A DNA stretch of 34,390 bases from Draconibacterium sp. (GTDB lineage: Bacteria > Bacteroidota > Bacteroidia > Bacteroidales > Prolixibacteraceae), in contig WOYV01000053.1 in NCBI GenBank assembly GCA_011620585.1, positions 1 through 34,390 on the forward strand. The letters run 5' to 3'. Below, in pieces: positions 7,901 through 16,065 of this stretch. The notes beneath the pieces are model-generated. The model did not search any database. It was not told where the DNA came from and saw only the letters and a program-made list of their open reading frames with translations. Made by a program: the position numbers and the translations under genes. Each line of letters begins with the position of its first letter. Within the stretch, counting starts at the first letter, position 1.

Positions 7901-8392
7901 CTAAAGACTTGCTTGAAATTCTTCTTTCACCAAGTCTGGAAAATAGCATGCAATCAGTCCAAGATACTCGTCGAGCGACTTTTTGTTCTGGCAAATAACC
8001 CGTTGTGCATAGTAACCTACCCTGTCAAGTTTCATGTTCATTTCGGCTTCAGGAATTTCCTGGAAACGTTTCTCGATCTTTTTTACACCAAAAACACCGT
8101 TGGTACAGGTGTACTGAATCTCGAATTCTTCGTTGCGAACAATAAAAGTGCGGCATTTCTTTTCTTGCAAGACGGCAATTTTTACCGTGTTGGTTGCATT
8201 TTCATATTTCAGATCGTAGGTATCGAGAACTTTATTGTCGTACACCATCGGAGCATCCGAGCGTGTAATTTCATATTGTCCAAGATCGCTTAAAGAGTTT
8301 CCAGTCATTGCTTTGCCGTCTTTGATTTTGGCATTCGCAAACACGCTAAAGAGTGCGAGACAAACTGTTAATAGAAATAATTTTGTTTTCAT
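7901..8392 (-). CDS. Secreted protein of unknown function, four cysteines
   Basis: I do not recognise this protein. The ATG at 8392 gives 163 residues with a clean signal peptide (MKTKLFLLTVCLALFSVFANA, cleaved near residue 21); a longer frame to 8437 would bury the signal peptide and is rejected. The mature part of about 140 residues is mixed alpha/beta and holds four cysteines (in EKKCRTF, QYTCTN, VICQNK, LIACYF) that could form two disulfides in the periplasm. There is no lipobox. The segment DLKYENATNTVKIAV and the closing charged helix KSLDEYLGLIACYF have no motif I can name. The gene stands alone between its own -7 box (8422-8429) and two terminators, so it is an independently expressed single gene. 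Confidence 0.75.
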   Translation of the reverse strand: MKTKLFLLTVCLALFSVFANAKIKDGKAMTGNSLSDLGQYEITRSDAPMVYDNKVLDTYDLKYENATNTVKIAVLQEKKCRTFIVRNEEFEIQYTCTNGVFGVKKIEKRFQEIPEAEMNMKLDRVGYYAQRVICQNKKSLDEYLGLIACYFPDLVKEEFQASL

Positions 8393-8699
8393 GTTTCTGC
8401 TGTTTAAATGTTTTACTGAACCAAAGATATGTAACACACTGACAGCGCGCCACTTAATTCAGCAATCAACCATGATGTGCCCACAAACGACAAATTTTAT
8501 CCTGCAAAATAGCTTTGCGTTCGATGGCAGGTGAAACAAAACACTTGCCCCAAAAAAGCTACATCTTGCAGATTGTTTCTACCGTTTCGACACTGAAATC
8601 ACCGAATACAGGGAATAAACCGTGTTTGTCGATTTCCGGGAAAGAAGGTATTAACAGGCATTCGGAATTTACGGTATTATCCTTTTCTTTGTATTAATC
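8393..8699. other. Divergent intergenic region
   Basis: This is a 307-bp gap between two divergent genes. Apart from the minus-strand -7 box at 8422-8429 I see no hairpin with a T tract, no convincing repeat and no supported small gene. A 60-codon plus-strand frame (8515-8697) has no family resemblance or hydrophobic pattern and is treated as chance. No good plus-strand -7 box was found before the gene starting at 8700. Confidence 0.5.
8422..8429 (-). promoter_or_regulatory. -7 box for the 163-residue secreted protein gene
   Basis: On the minus strand this reads TATCTTTG, an exact match to TAnnTTTG, 30 bases before the ATG. The -33 region lacks a clear TTTG. Confidence 0.45.
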
Positions 8700-9170
8700 A
8701 TGGAAACAGCACCTGTTAGTCAGATCAAAAACGAATTGAAAAATTTGCCGGCTGAAGAGCTGAGCGAAATGATTTTGCGTTTGGCTAAATTCAAAAAAGA
8801 AAATAAGGAATTGCTCAGCTACCTGCTTTTTGATGCCCTTAACGAAGAAGAATATATCCGTCAGGTGAAAGAGGAAATTGATCTGCAATTTTCAGGTCTC
8901 AACCGGAGCAGTTTTTACCTGGCTAAAAAAACAATTCGTAAGGTATTGAGAACCACATTAAAATATATCCGGTTTTCGCCAAAACCCGAAACTGAAATTG
9001 AATTGTTGCTGTATTTCTGCCAAAAATTGAAAGACTCAAAAATCAATTATAAATCGAGTCGGGTGATTTTCAACCTCTATCTGAACCAGGTAAAACGTGT
9101 TCAGAAAGTAATTTCACAACTTCACGAAGACCTGCAATATGATTACCGCGAAGCACTCGAAGCATTATAA
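8700..9170 (+). CDS. Conserved-looking helical cytoplasmic protein, function unknown
   Basis: The 156-residue protein has no signal peptide or membrane segment and looks entirely alpha-helical: an N-terminal amphipathic segment (IKNELKNLPAEELSEMILRLAKFKKENKELLSY, about 9-41), an acidic stretch (LNEEEYIRQVKEE), then Lys/Arg-rich helices and a hydrophobic helix ELLLYFCQKLK. Its opening resembles small Bacteroidota proteins of the DUF6155 type, but this is a weak impression from memory. It lies 42 bp upstream of the photolyase gene on the same strand with no terminator between, so the two may be co-transcribed. Nothing visible points to a DNA-repair role for it. Both the frame and the ATG start look sound. 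Confidence 0.75.
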   Translation: METAPVSQIKNELKNLPAEELSEMILRLAKFKKENKELLSYLLFDALNEEEYIRQVKEEIDLQFSGLNRSSFYLAKKTIRKVLRTTLKYIRFSPKPETEIELLLYFCQKLKDSKINYKSSRVIFNLYLNQVKRVQKVISQLHEDLQYDYREALEAL

Positions 9171-9212
9171 ACCATTGTTCCGGGCATTTGTTGTATCATT
9201 CAAAATAATAAC

Positions 9213-10499
9213 ATGACGAGTATATTCTGGTTCCGGCGCGATTTACGATTAAAAGACAATACTACCTTGATCGAGGCACTTTCAGGCAAATACAAAATTA
9301 TTCCGCTTTTTATTTTCGATACAAACATCCTCGACGAGCTGCCCCGCGACGATGCCCGTGTGTATTTTATTTATTCAGAACTAAAAAAACTCGATTCTCA
9401 ACTACGTGAACTGGGTTCGTCGCTATTGATAAAATATGGCAATCCTTTGCAAGTTTGGCAGCAATTAATTAATGAAATTCCGGTCGGCGAAGTTTTTTAT
9501 AATAAAGATTACGAACCTTATGCTATCGAACGGGATATCAAGGTAACCAAAATGCTTGCAGCACATAATGTAGCCACCTACGGTTTTAAAGACCAGGTAA
9601 TATTTGAGGAAGACGAAGTAACAAAAGCCGATGGGACTTGTTATACGGTTTACACTCCTTATAAAAACCGCTGGCTTGAGCGCCTGAACGAAACAGGGTT
9701 AAGTATAAATCGTGAAGCAAACTATCAAAATCTTCATCCTCAACAATACAATTTCCCTTCGATTGTGGAACTTGGATTTACACAATCCAGAATACGTGTT
9801 AAGGATTTTAATCTTTCACATCTCGACCGTTATGAGCAAACGCGTGACCTCCCCGCCGTTGATGGTACCAGCAATTTAAGTGTTCACCTTCGTTTTGGGA
9901 CGGTAAGCATTCGTGAAATAGTTGCCCTTGTTTACAAAAGATTTCCAATTTTTCTGAACGAGTTGATATGGCGTGAATTTTTTATGCAAATCTTGTTTCA
10001 TTATCCAAGAGTGATACACGAAAACTTTCGAAGAAAATATGACGGGATAAAGTGGCGAAACAACGAAAAGGAGTTTGAGCGCTGGTGTAATGGCGAAACC
10101 GGCTATCCGATGGTCGACGCCGGTATGCGCGAACTAAACCAAACCGGTTATATGCACAACCGTGTCCGGATGATTACCGCAAGCTTTTTATGCAAACATT
10201 TGCTAATCGACTGGCGCTGGGGAGAAGCCTATTTTGCCAAACATTTACTCGATTTTGAATTGTCGTCGAATAACGGTAACTGGCAATGGGCGGCCGGTAC
10301 GGGTTGCGATGCAGCGCCATATTTTAGGGTTTTTAATCCTGCCGCGCAACAACAAAAATTTGATAAAGATTTTGAGTATATCAAACGCTGGATCCCCGAG
10401 TTGGACACTTTCGATTACCCTGCGCCCATAGTCGAACACAAATTTGCCCGTGAGCGGGCCTTGGCTGAATACAAAAAAGGAATTCTGAATGAAGAATAG
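9213..10499 (+). CDS. phrB: Class I CPD photolyase / cryptochrome family
   Basis: The 428-residue protein uses blue light and FAD to split cyclobutane pyrimidine dimers in DNA. The N-terminal alpha/beta antenna-binding domain (about 1-130) begins with FWFRRDLRLKDN. The C-terminal helical FAD domain has TSNLSVHLRFGTVSIRE (FAD phosphate contacts), ELIWREF, WCNGETGYPMVDAGMREL, TGYMHNRVRM and LSSNNGNWQWAAGTGCDAAPYFR, including the Trp residues expected in the electron-transfer chain and in the dimer pocket. This is the classic class I photolyase set; DASH cryptochromes and (6-4) enzymes differ in the final block. Length is slightly below E. coli PhrB (472), as usual in Bacteroidota. The true activity (repair or signalling) cannot be proven from sequence, but repair is the best reading. 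Confidence 0.93.
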   Translation: MTSIFWFRRDLRLKDNTTLIEALSGKYKIIPLFIFDTNILDELPRDDARVYFIYSELKKLDSQLRELGSSLLIKYGNPLQVWQQLINEIPVGEVFYNKDYEPYAIERDIKVTKMLAAHNVATYGFKDQVIFEEDEVTKADGTCYTVYTPYKNRWLERLNETGLSINREANYQNLHPQQYNFPSIVELGFTQSRIRVKDFNLSHLDRYEQTRDLPAVDGTSNLSVHLRFGTVSIREIVALVYKRFPIFLNELIWREFFMQILFHYPRVIHENFRRKYDGIKWRNNEKEFERWCNGETGYPMVDAGMRELNQTGYMHNRVRMITASFLCKHLLIDWRWGEAYFAKHLLDFELSSNNGNWQWAAGTGCDAAPYFRVFNPAAQQQKFDKDFEYIKRWIPELDTFDYPAPIVEHKFARERALAEYKKGILNEE

Positions 10500-10605
10500 A
10501 ATAACAATCCGGAGCAAACTCTGATAACATCCCATGTATTTTGATAGTGAAAAATGTTTGGCAGTCGTTATTAAATTTTGCTATTCTGACTTTATATATT
10601 TTAAG

Positions 10606-11352
10606 ATGAAACTGGTTGTAGTACTGTTTGTAATACTTTTCCTGGCAATGGCTGTACGTGCAGAACAAGTGCCTGCCGATACTGTTCAAATCTCCGGCAA
10701 AGTGCAATTTAAAGCCAGCTCTCTCATTGCTCCAACAGCTTTGATTTTATACGGAGTAGCCGGATTCAATAATCAAGCGGTTCAAGACCTGAATGAACAA
10801 ATCAGATCGGGCCTGACCAAAACCGAAAAGCATACTAAATTCGACAATTACCTGCAATACACCCCAATGGCGGCTGTTTATGTGTTAAACCTGGCAGGAG
10901 TAAAAGGCAAGCATAATTTCGTGGACCGAACCACAATTTTAGCTACAGCTTACATTATTTCGGGATCTACTGTTCAAATTCTGAAACATACCATCAATAT
11001 TGAACGCCCCGATGGTTCGGCAGTAAATTCATTTCCGTCGGGACACACGGCCACAGCTTTTGTTGGAGCCGAGTTTTTATACCAGGAATACAAGGATGTT
11101 TCTGTTTGGTATGGAGTGGCTGGTTATGTAGCCGCCGCAGGAACTGGATTTCTGAGAATGTACAACAACCGGCATTGGTTAACAGATGTGGCTGCCGGAG
11201 CGGGCATTGGTATTTTAAGTACAAAAATCGCTTACTGGGTACATCCGGTAATAAAAAGGGTGTTTGCCAAAAATGATAAAGAGATTGATGCCTGTGCCCT
11301 GCCTTATTATAACGGTCAGCAAGTTGGTTTGGTTTTAAGTATCAATCTTTAG
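10606..11352 (+). CDS. PAP2-superfamily phosphatase, exported
   Basis: Starting at the ATG at 10606 gives 248 residues with a signal peptide (MKLVVVLFVILFLAMAVRA). The open frame upstream to 10534 would hide it and is rejected. All three PAP2 phosphatase motifs are present: K127-x6-R134-P135, PSGH at 144-147, and R184-x5-H190-x3-D194 (RMYNNRHWLTD). The conserved histidines act as nucleophile partner and acid. Hydrophobic segments around 38-52, 84-97, 110-126, 150-180 and 200-213 suggest an envelope-located lipid or phosphate-ester phosphatase, for instance on undecaprenyl pyrophosphate or lipid A, but the substrate is not readable. It is convergent with the DUF4625 lipoprotein gene, with 23 bp between stops. 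Confidence 0.9.
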   Translation: MKLVVVLFVILFLAMAVRAEQVPADTVQISGKVQFKASSLIAPTALILYGVAGFNNQAVQDLNEQIRSGLTKTEKHTKFDNYLQYTPMAAVYVLNLAGVKGKHNFVDRTTILATAYIISGSTVQILKHTINIERPDGSAVNSFPSGHTATAFVGAEFLYQEYKDVSVWYGVAGYVAAAGTGFLRMYNNRHWLTDVAAGAGIGILSTKIAYWVHPVIKRVFAKNDKEIDACALPYYNGQQVGLVLSINL

Positions 11353-11375
11353 ATAAACGCTTCCTCAACCAAAAT

Positions 11376-11876
11376 TTATCGATGCAATATTTTAATACTT
11401 AAACCTTTTTGTACCGACCAGCCTTCTTTATCTGTTAAACTGATAAAGAAATGATAATCTCCGTCGTCGAATACACCGTTGCTGTCGCCTTCAGTAAGAT
11501 CTATTGTTATAGCAGTCTCATAATCCCGAGTTCCTTCAGGAATTGAATAGCTCTCGATAAAAGAAAAGGGATTTGCAGCGTCTTTCACTGCTTCAAGTAC
11601 ACATTCTGTAACTTCAGTACTGTGTGAATGATGATCAAAATTATTGTGGATATTGATACTAAAAGCATTATCAGCTCCCAGTTCGAAATTATCAGTAAAC
11701 AGCGCCTTAAAAGTGAATGTCTCGCCAAAATAAAGCGTATCGCAGTTTTGCGGGAAAGCATCAGCAATATCCAGGATGATTTCAGGTTTTTGCAAGTCAG
11801 TTTGGGTTTCATCGTTGCAGGCATTCAATAAAAAAAACACTGTTGCAAAAACACTTATTATTCGTAATGTTTTCAT
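11376..11876 (-). CDS. DUF4625-type lipoprotein with His cluster
   Basis: The ATG at 11876 gives 166 residues with a lipoprotein signal peptide ending in LLNAC (C20), so the protein should be anchored in the outer membrane or periplasmic face. The mature part is one Ig-like beta domain of the DUF4625 kind. At 77-85 it carries HNNFDHHSH (H77, H82, H83, H85), a probable metal-binding cluster, and further along YHFFISLTDKEGW, the usual closing strand. It is the last gene of the Fur-family / TonB-receptor operon, 54 bp after a longer paralogous lipoprotein. Likely role: a surface or periplasmic metal-binding partner of the TonB receptor. The context and histidines support zinc or a similar transition metal, but this is inference. 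Confidence 0.82.
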   Translation of the reverse strand: MKTLRIISVFATVFFLLNACNDETQTDLQKPEIILDIADAFPQNCDTLYFGETFTFKALFTDNFELGADNAFSINIHNNFDHHSHSTEVTECVLEAVKDAANPFSFIESYSIPEGTRDYETAITIDLTEGDSNGVFDDGDYHFFISLTDKEGWSVQKGLSIKILHR

Positions 11877-11930
11877 TCGTTGACAATTTATTCCGACAGG
11901 CATTTTACTGCCTGCCGGATGGTTTTACTT

Positions 11931-12776
11931 TTAATAATTAATCACAATCGGAAAGTGATCGGAGAAAGTCCAGTTCCCGCCAAAAGCATCTTTACATTTT
12001 ACTACGATGTAATAATCAGCCGATTGCCAGGCAATATCTCCCGAAATCTCGTTGGGTGTACTATTGTTGTCCTGTTCGGCGCCAACAGTTATGCTTGCCG
12101 AAAAACTGTACGAATCGGAACCTTCAAAATCGTGGTTATGTAAAAGTGTGATAGTGTTGGTATCAGCGACATCTGAGTCGCTAAGATTCTGATCGGCACG
12201 CACCAAACCAATGTATAATCCGCCCAAAGCCTGGTCGTCGTTTACCAAACCTGAAATACTGATGGTTTCACCCGAATTGAAAATCTGCCCGCTGGCAGGA
12301 GCTTCAGAAACAATAACCTCGGGGGAAACAGAATCGGATGGGTATTGAATTTCCAGCTCTTCTTCAACTAAACTTTGCTGCCCTTCCTCGTCGGTAACAA
12401 TAAAATGGAAATGATAAGTAGTTGCTTCAGCGCTCGAAGGTATTTCGAGATGTTTGTGAAACGTAGTATTTTTGAAACCCGAAAACTCGGTGTAAGTGGT
12501 ATCAACTTCCCACTCGTCTTCATGCAGTACACTTTTGGCACTTTTTTCATCCTCTTCTTCGAGATGAATCTGAACCGTAATTGTGCTGATTCTTCCTTCT
12601 GCTACAACATCAGCTTCTATATGCAAGTCACTGCCAGCATACGCTATTCCACTGTTTTCATACCCCAGTTCAGTAAGATTTATTTCTGGTAACGAGATCG
12701 TTTCTTCATCACTACATGAACTAAAAAATAATGCAATCAATGCGATTGTAACCAATGATAATCTGTTTTGCTTCAT
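11931..12776 (-). CDS. Two-domain DUF4625 lipoprotein with scattered His motifs
   Basis: The 281-residue lipoprotein has signal peptide and lipobox FFSSC with C21 as the acylated residue. Two Ig-like domains follow: residues about 30-140 (PEINLTELGY...VQIHLEEEDE...FHKHLEI...YHFHFIVTDEEGQQ) and about 150-281 (PEVIVSEAPASGQIF...LLHNHDFEG...DYYIVVKCKDAFGG). Both resemble the DUF4625 family. HKH, HFHF and HNHD motifs give several clustered histidines, and the Glu/Asp-rich EEEDE segment adds more possible metal ligands. The gene sits 33 bp downstream of the TonB receptor and 54 bp upstream of the shorter paralogue, all in one operon with a Fur-family regulator. The likely job is delivering metal to the receptor or binding it after transport. 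Confidence 0.83.
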   Translation of the reverse strand: MKQNRLSLVTIALIALFFSSCSDEETISLPEINLTELGYENSGIAYAGSDLHIEADVVAEGRISTITVQIHLEEEDEKSAKSVLHEDEWEVDTTYTEFSGFKNTTFHKHLEIPSSAEATTYHFHFIVTDEEGQQSLVEEELEIQYPSDSVSPEVIVSEAPASGQIFNSGETISISGLVNDDQALGGLYIGLVRADQNLSDSDVADTNTITLLHNHDFEGSDSYSFSASITVGAEQDNNSTPNEISGDIAWQSADYYIVVKCKDAFGGNWTFSDHFPIVINY

Positions 12777-12809
12777 AATTTTGTACTATTAAAATGATTT
12801 GTGTTTCTA

Positions 12810-15212
12810 TTAAAGTTTCCCTGTAAACGGAACAGAAACGTTCAGAATAATATTCCGCCCTGCTTCGGGAAGGTTAATCAGCCGATAATAGCTGGTGTGA
12901 TTAAAATATTTTGTGTTCAAAAGATTTTGTACCTGTACAGAAACTTCCAGTTTTTGTTTGCCCACTTCTACTCCACCTCCTGACCCGAGGTTAACGATTT
13001 GATAACCATCTGTTATTTCTTCGGGCGGAACAATCCGATTTTGTGCTGCTGTCAATCTGTAATCTAACGATAAATAAAAATTGGAGACAAAGCCCAATTT
13101 ATCCTGCAGGTATTTTAGATTTATAATGGCCGAAGCGGGTGGCGAAAACGGTAGCGTAAATCCTTTCTTGGCTCCTGAAAGTTGCTCCGAATAAATATAC
13201 TCACCCATCACTCCAACCTGTAAAGATTTTAGCAATTGGTAATGAGCATGTATTTCTCCTCCATAACGAAAAACCCGGCTTTGTAGGTAATAATAAACCT
13301 GATTACCATTTCCGTACAAACGATCGTGCTCCGAAGTTGGATTCAAATAAATGTAGTTGGGGAAATAGTTCAGAAAAGGAGTTGCGCCTATCGCCATTTT
13401 TTTCGTGTGGAATTCAGCGCCTGCATCTAACTGATACGAAACTTCAGCCGATAAGTCAGGATTTCCCGCTTCGTAGCTAAAATGGTGGTAATTCACACCA
13501 TTCGAGGCTAGTTCCTTTGCTATTGGCATTCGGAAACTCTTTCCAAGATTCACTTTCAGCATCCATTCGTTTGGCGTGTAATTATAACCCACCGACCACG
13601 AAAAATTCGAAAACCTCCGGATTAAATCTTCCCCCCGTTGCAGGTACTCCGTTTCATTAGCGTCATCATCAACCGGCGAAGAAAACCAATCGTAATAAGC
13701 CCGTGTATTGATTCTCCCATAATCGTACCGGACACCGACCTGTATCCTACTTCTTTCTGAAAAGGAATATTTCGCAATCAGAAACGCCCCGGCAGTAAAC
13801 TGTTTGAAAGCAGGAATAATAAAACCATATCCTCCAATGTTGTTATCCTGAATTTCGGAGCTGATCCCCGCATCAAAAACAGTTGTTTCGTTGTGCCGGT
13901 AATTCATCTTCAATGCACCGGAATACACATATTTATCAAATTCACGTTCGAGATCTGAATTCATTCCCAAACTTTCAGGTAACTCAGGTGGCATGTATCC
14001 ATGACTAACATATTCGCTTCTCTCCTGCCGGAAATTATGCTGAAAACCGAGATCGGACGACAACGCGGCTTTACCAAGTTGCCAGGAAATTTTGTTAATC
14101 GCCTTAAAATGATTCACTTTCTGATACGGATGCAAAATGTCGCGTCCCGATTTATCGTGTGCTTCCGTGTCAACATTTCGCGGCTCAACACCATGCGCAT
14201 TGGCGAAAAAACCACTTTTACTGTTCACCGAACTTAAATAAAACCGACTCTGGAATTGTGGCAATAAAATCCCGAATCCAAGATGCAAATCCTGTTCCTG
14301 TCCGGCAGTATTTCGCAAATGATGATTGTACAACAGAACTTTATACGAATAAATATCCACACTGTCGGCGGGAACCTTGTAATCACCATAATCAATCACG
14401 GTAGCCTGCAGTTTTGCATAAAACCACTCTTTTCTACCAGCAACCATCACCGAGCTACCAAGCAACTGGTTGTTCGATTTTCCGGTCAGGTCAATTTCCC
14501 CAACGAGTGAATTTTTATCAGGGACATGGTTCTGTTTGATATCAATCACTCCGCCAATAGCATCAGAGCCATACACCAACGAAGTAGGCCCTTTAACTAC
14601 TTCCATTCGGTCGGCAGCATACTGATCGATTTCAAGACCATGATCGGCGCCCCACTGTTGACCTTCGTGTTTAATGCCATTTTCAACAACAACCACGCGG
14701 TTAAATCCCAGTCCGCGAATAACGGGTTTCGATTGGCCAGAGCCAATTTCGATGGTACTTACCCCCGGAAGCCTTTCCAAGGATTGCATTAAACTGCCAC
14801 CCAGATTTTGCTTCAGGTATTCATCGTTCACAACTTCAACACTCAACAGCTCCGATTTTTTCCGGCTTTCAGCATAATTATCGCGAACAACTACCTCGTC
14901 CAGGTTAATCGGAACATATTCTAATTGAATATCATGAACATGGTATGCATTCAGCCAAAGCGAATCAGTTATGGTTTGATATCCTAAAAACGAAGCTGTT
15001 ATCTGGTACTTGCCATGCACCAGAGAGGCAAAAGAATAAGTGCCCTTTTCATCAGTAAGCATACCTGTATTTCCCGGAAACAGAATGACAGAAGCTCCCG
15101 TTAATGGTCTTCCTTTTTCATCCGTAATTTTGCCCGTTAATATGAGATTGTTCTGGGCATTTCCAAGAAAACAAAGCATACTCATGCCAAACAGCATGAT
15201 TAATCTGCTCAT
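12810..15212 (-). CDS. TonB-dependent outer-membrane receptor, probably for zinc
   Basis: The 800-residue protein has a signal peptide (residues 1-19), then a carboxypeptidase-regulatory-like domain (about 23-100: LTGKITDEKGRPLTGASVI...ITASFLGYQT) as in many Bacteroidota receptors. The plug domain follows (about 105-225: LDEVVVRD, LERLPGVSTIE, GLGFNRVVVVENGI, VVKGPTSLVYGSDAIGGVIDI), then a 22-strand barrel ending in an aromatic-containing final strand. The plug has WGADHGLEID with D190-H191, at the place where ZnuD-type zinc receptors carry an Asp-His pair; this comparison is from memory. Several His-containing loops (HAHGVEPRNVDTEAHDKSG, VNYHHFSYEAG) could complete a metal site. The Fur-family regulator and His-bearing lipoproteins in the operon support metal import. 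Copper, or a metallophore or heme, are alternatives. Confidence 0.9.
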   Translation of the reverse strand: MSRLIMLFGMSMLCFLGNAQNNLILTGKITDEKGRPLTGASVILFPGNTGMLTDEKGTYSFASLVHGKYQITASFLGYQTITDSLWLNAYHVHDIQLEYVPINLDEVVVRDNYAESRKKSELLSVEVVNDEYLKQNLGGSLMQSLERLPGVSTIEIGSGQSKPVIRGLGFNRVVVVENGIKHEGQQWGADHGLEIDQYAADRMEVVKGPTSLVYGSDAIGGVIDIKQNHVPDKNSLVGEIDLTGKSNNQLLGSSVMVAGRKEWFYAKLQATVIDYGDYKVPADSVDIYSYKVLLYNHHLRNTAGQEQDLHLGFGILLPQFQSRFYLSSVNSKSGFFANAHGVEPRNVDTEAHDKSGRDILHPYQKVNHFKAINKISWQLGKAALSSDLGFQHNFRQERSEYVSHGYMPPELPESLGMNSDLEREFDKYVYSGALKMNYRHNETTVFDAGISSEIQDNNIGGYGFIIPAFKQFTAGAFLIAKYSFSERSRIQVGVRYDYGRINTRAYYDWFSSPVDDDANETEYLQRGEDLIRRFSNFSWSVGYNYTPNEWMLKVNLGKSFRMPIAKELASNGVNYHHFSYEAGNPDLSAEVSYQLDAGAEFHTKKMAIGATPFLNYFPNYIYLNPTSEHDRLYGNGNQVYYYLQSRVFRYGGEIHAHYQLLKSLQVGVMGEYIYSEQLSGAKKGFTLPFSPPASAIINLKYLQDKLGFVSNFYLSLDYRLTAAQNRIVPPEEITDGYQIVNLGSGGGVEVGKQKLEVSVQVQNLLNTKYFNHTSYYRLINLPEAGRNIILNVSVPFTGKL

Positions 15213-15267
15213 ATTTTTTCTATCGAGTAAAAACTAAAAAATTATTTGGTGGGTAAATGAAGCGTTA

Positions 15268-15618
15268 TTAAACCGGCGGAGCACGCGGTATCTTCTGAAG
15301 GACAAAAGGAGCAACAAACTCCGAAACTTGTGTTTCAATAAACTTATAATGAATCTTCCGGGTGCAAAATTCAACCACCGAGTGAGATGGAAGATCATTA
15401 ATCGAAAACTCGTATTCGCAAATTGGACAATGACCGTTAGTCTCTTCCAGTTGCGTTCCTGATTGCGTTTGAGTTTTATTTAGCTGACAGGTGCTGTGAT
15501 GATCGCAACATTTTGTTTGATGCGAACCATGCCAGACGATATGAATCGACTGAAAAAATATTGGAAAAACAAAAATAACCAATAATGTAAAAGCAATATG
15601 TCGGATGGTTCTGGTCAA
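15268..15618 (-). CDS. Small Cys/His-rich membrane-anchored protein
   Basis: The 116-residue protein has one N-terminal hydrophobic segment (about 8-30) that is either a signal peptide or an anchor. The rest is small and rich in potential metal ligands: CCDHHSTC (37-44), HCPICEYEF (63-71), and a C-terminal RAPP motif, an ending I associate with DUF2946-like small proteins found beside metal-uptake genes. The start must be TTG at 15618: the frame has no ATG at all and a stop lies 12 bases upstream. It begins 5 bp after the Fur-family gene ends and precedes the TonB receptor by 55 bp, so it belongs to the same operon. A role as periplasmic metal sensor or metal-binding accessory is inference. 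Confidence 0.75.
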   Translation of the reverse strand: MTRTIRHIAFTLLVIFVFPIFFQSIHIVWHGSHQTKCCDHHSTCQLNKTQTQSGTQLEETNGHCPICEYEFSINDLPSHSVVEFCTRKIHYKFIETQVSEFVAPFVLQKIPRAPPV

Positions 15619-15623
15619 TCTTA

Positions 15624-16028
15624 TTAACTATTCTGGCAAAAATTACACGTTCCCTTAATCACAAATTCAACCTCCGAGCTACTAAAACCAAGAGGCAAAG
15701 AAGGCTTCTCAATTTCAACCGAGTCGAGACACTTTACTGTTTTACAAACATGACAATAAAAATGTGCATGGTCCTTTTTGTGTGTTATCGAATTATCGAG
15801 TGCATACTTTATTACCTGGTTATCCACTACAATTTTGTGGATGATCTTATTTTCTTCGAGTGTTTTAAACGACCGGTAAAAGGTCGTACGATCGTAGTTG
15901 CCAGCCAAACGATCGCGAATTTCGTTTTCAGACAATGCCGTTTTAGACGACATAATTACCTCGATAATTCCTTCCCTGCAACTTGTCCGTTTCAGATTGT
16001 GACTTATTAAAATATCTACTGGCTTCAT
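15624..16028 (-). CDS. Fur-family metal-dependent repressor (Zur-like)
   Basis: The 134-residue protein begins at the ATG at 16028; the upstream extension begins with TTG. The winged-helix part (about 1-80) includes LSENEIRDRLAGNYDRTTFYRSFKTLEENKIIHK, the Fur recognition-helix region. The dimerisation part has DHAHFYCHVC with H87, H89, C92 and C95, and a second CxxC at C128/C131 (GTCNFCQNS). The two CxxC pairs are the structural zinc site and the histidines are part of the regulatory metal site. It is first in an operon with a Cys/His-rich protein, a TonB receptor and two His-bearing lipoproteins, and its own promoter overlaps a palindrome. This supports autoregulation in response to a metal. 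Zinc is favoured over iron by the partner proteins, but Fur subtypes cannot be told apart by motifs alone. Confidence 0.9.
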   Translation of the reverse strand: MKPVDILISHNLKRTSCREGIIEVIMSSKTALSENEIRDRLAGNYDRTTFYRSFKTLEENKIIHKIVVDNQVIKYALDNSITHKKDHAHFYCHVCKTVKCLDSVEIEKPSLPLGFSSSEVEFVIKGTCNFCQNS

Positions 16029-16050
16029 GTAAATGCAATCACTATTCAAA

Positions 16051-16065
16051 TGCAACAATGATGCA
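16051..16065. promoter_or_regulatory. Candidate Fur/Zur operator
   Basis: TGCAACAATGATGCA is a 15-bp imperfect palindrome (6 of 7 pairs). It overlaps the edge of the -7 box and the expected transcription start of the Fur-family gene. A further TGCA lies at 16034-16037, so three TGCA blocks sit between the -7 box and the ATG. Placement at the start site of a repressor gene is what autoregulation would need. The motif is not one I know for this phylum. Confidence 0.4.

Noticed and set aside
10534-10605. Upstream extension of the PAP2 phosphatase gene
   Set aside because: It would place 24 unconserved residues before a normal signal peptide; the ATG at 10606 is the natural start.
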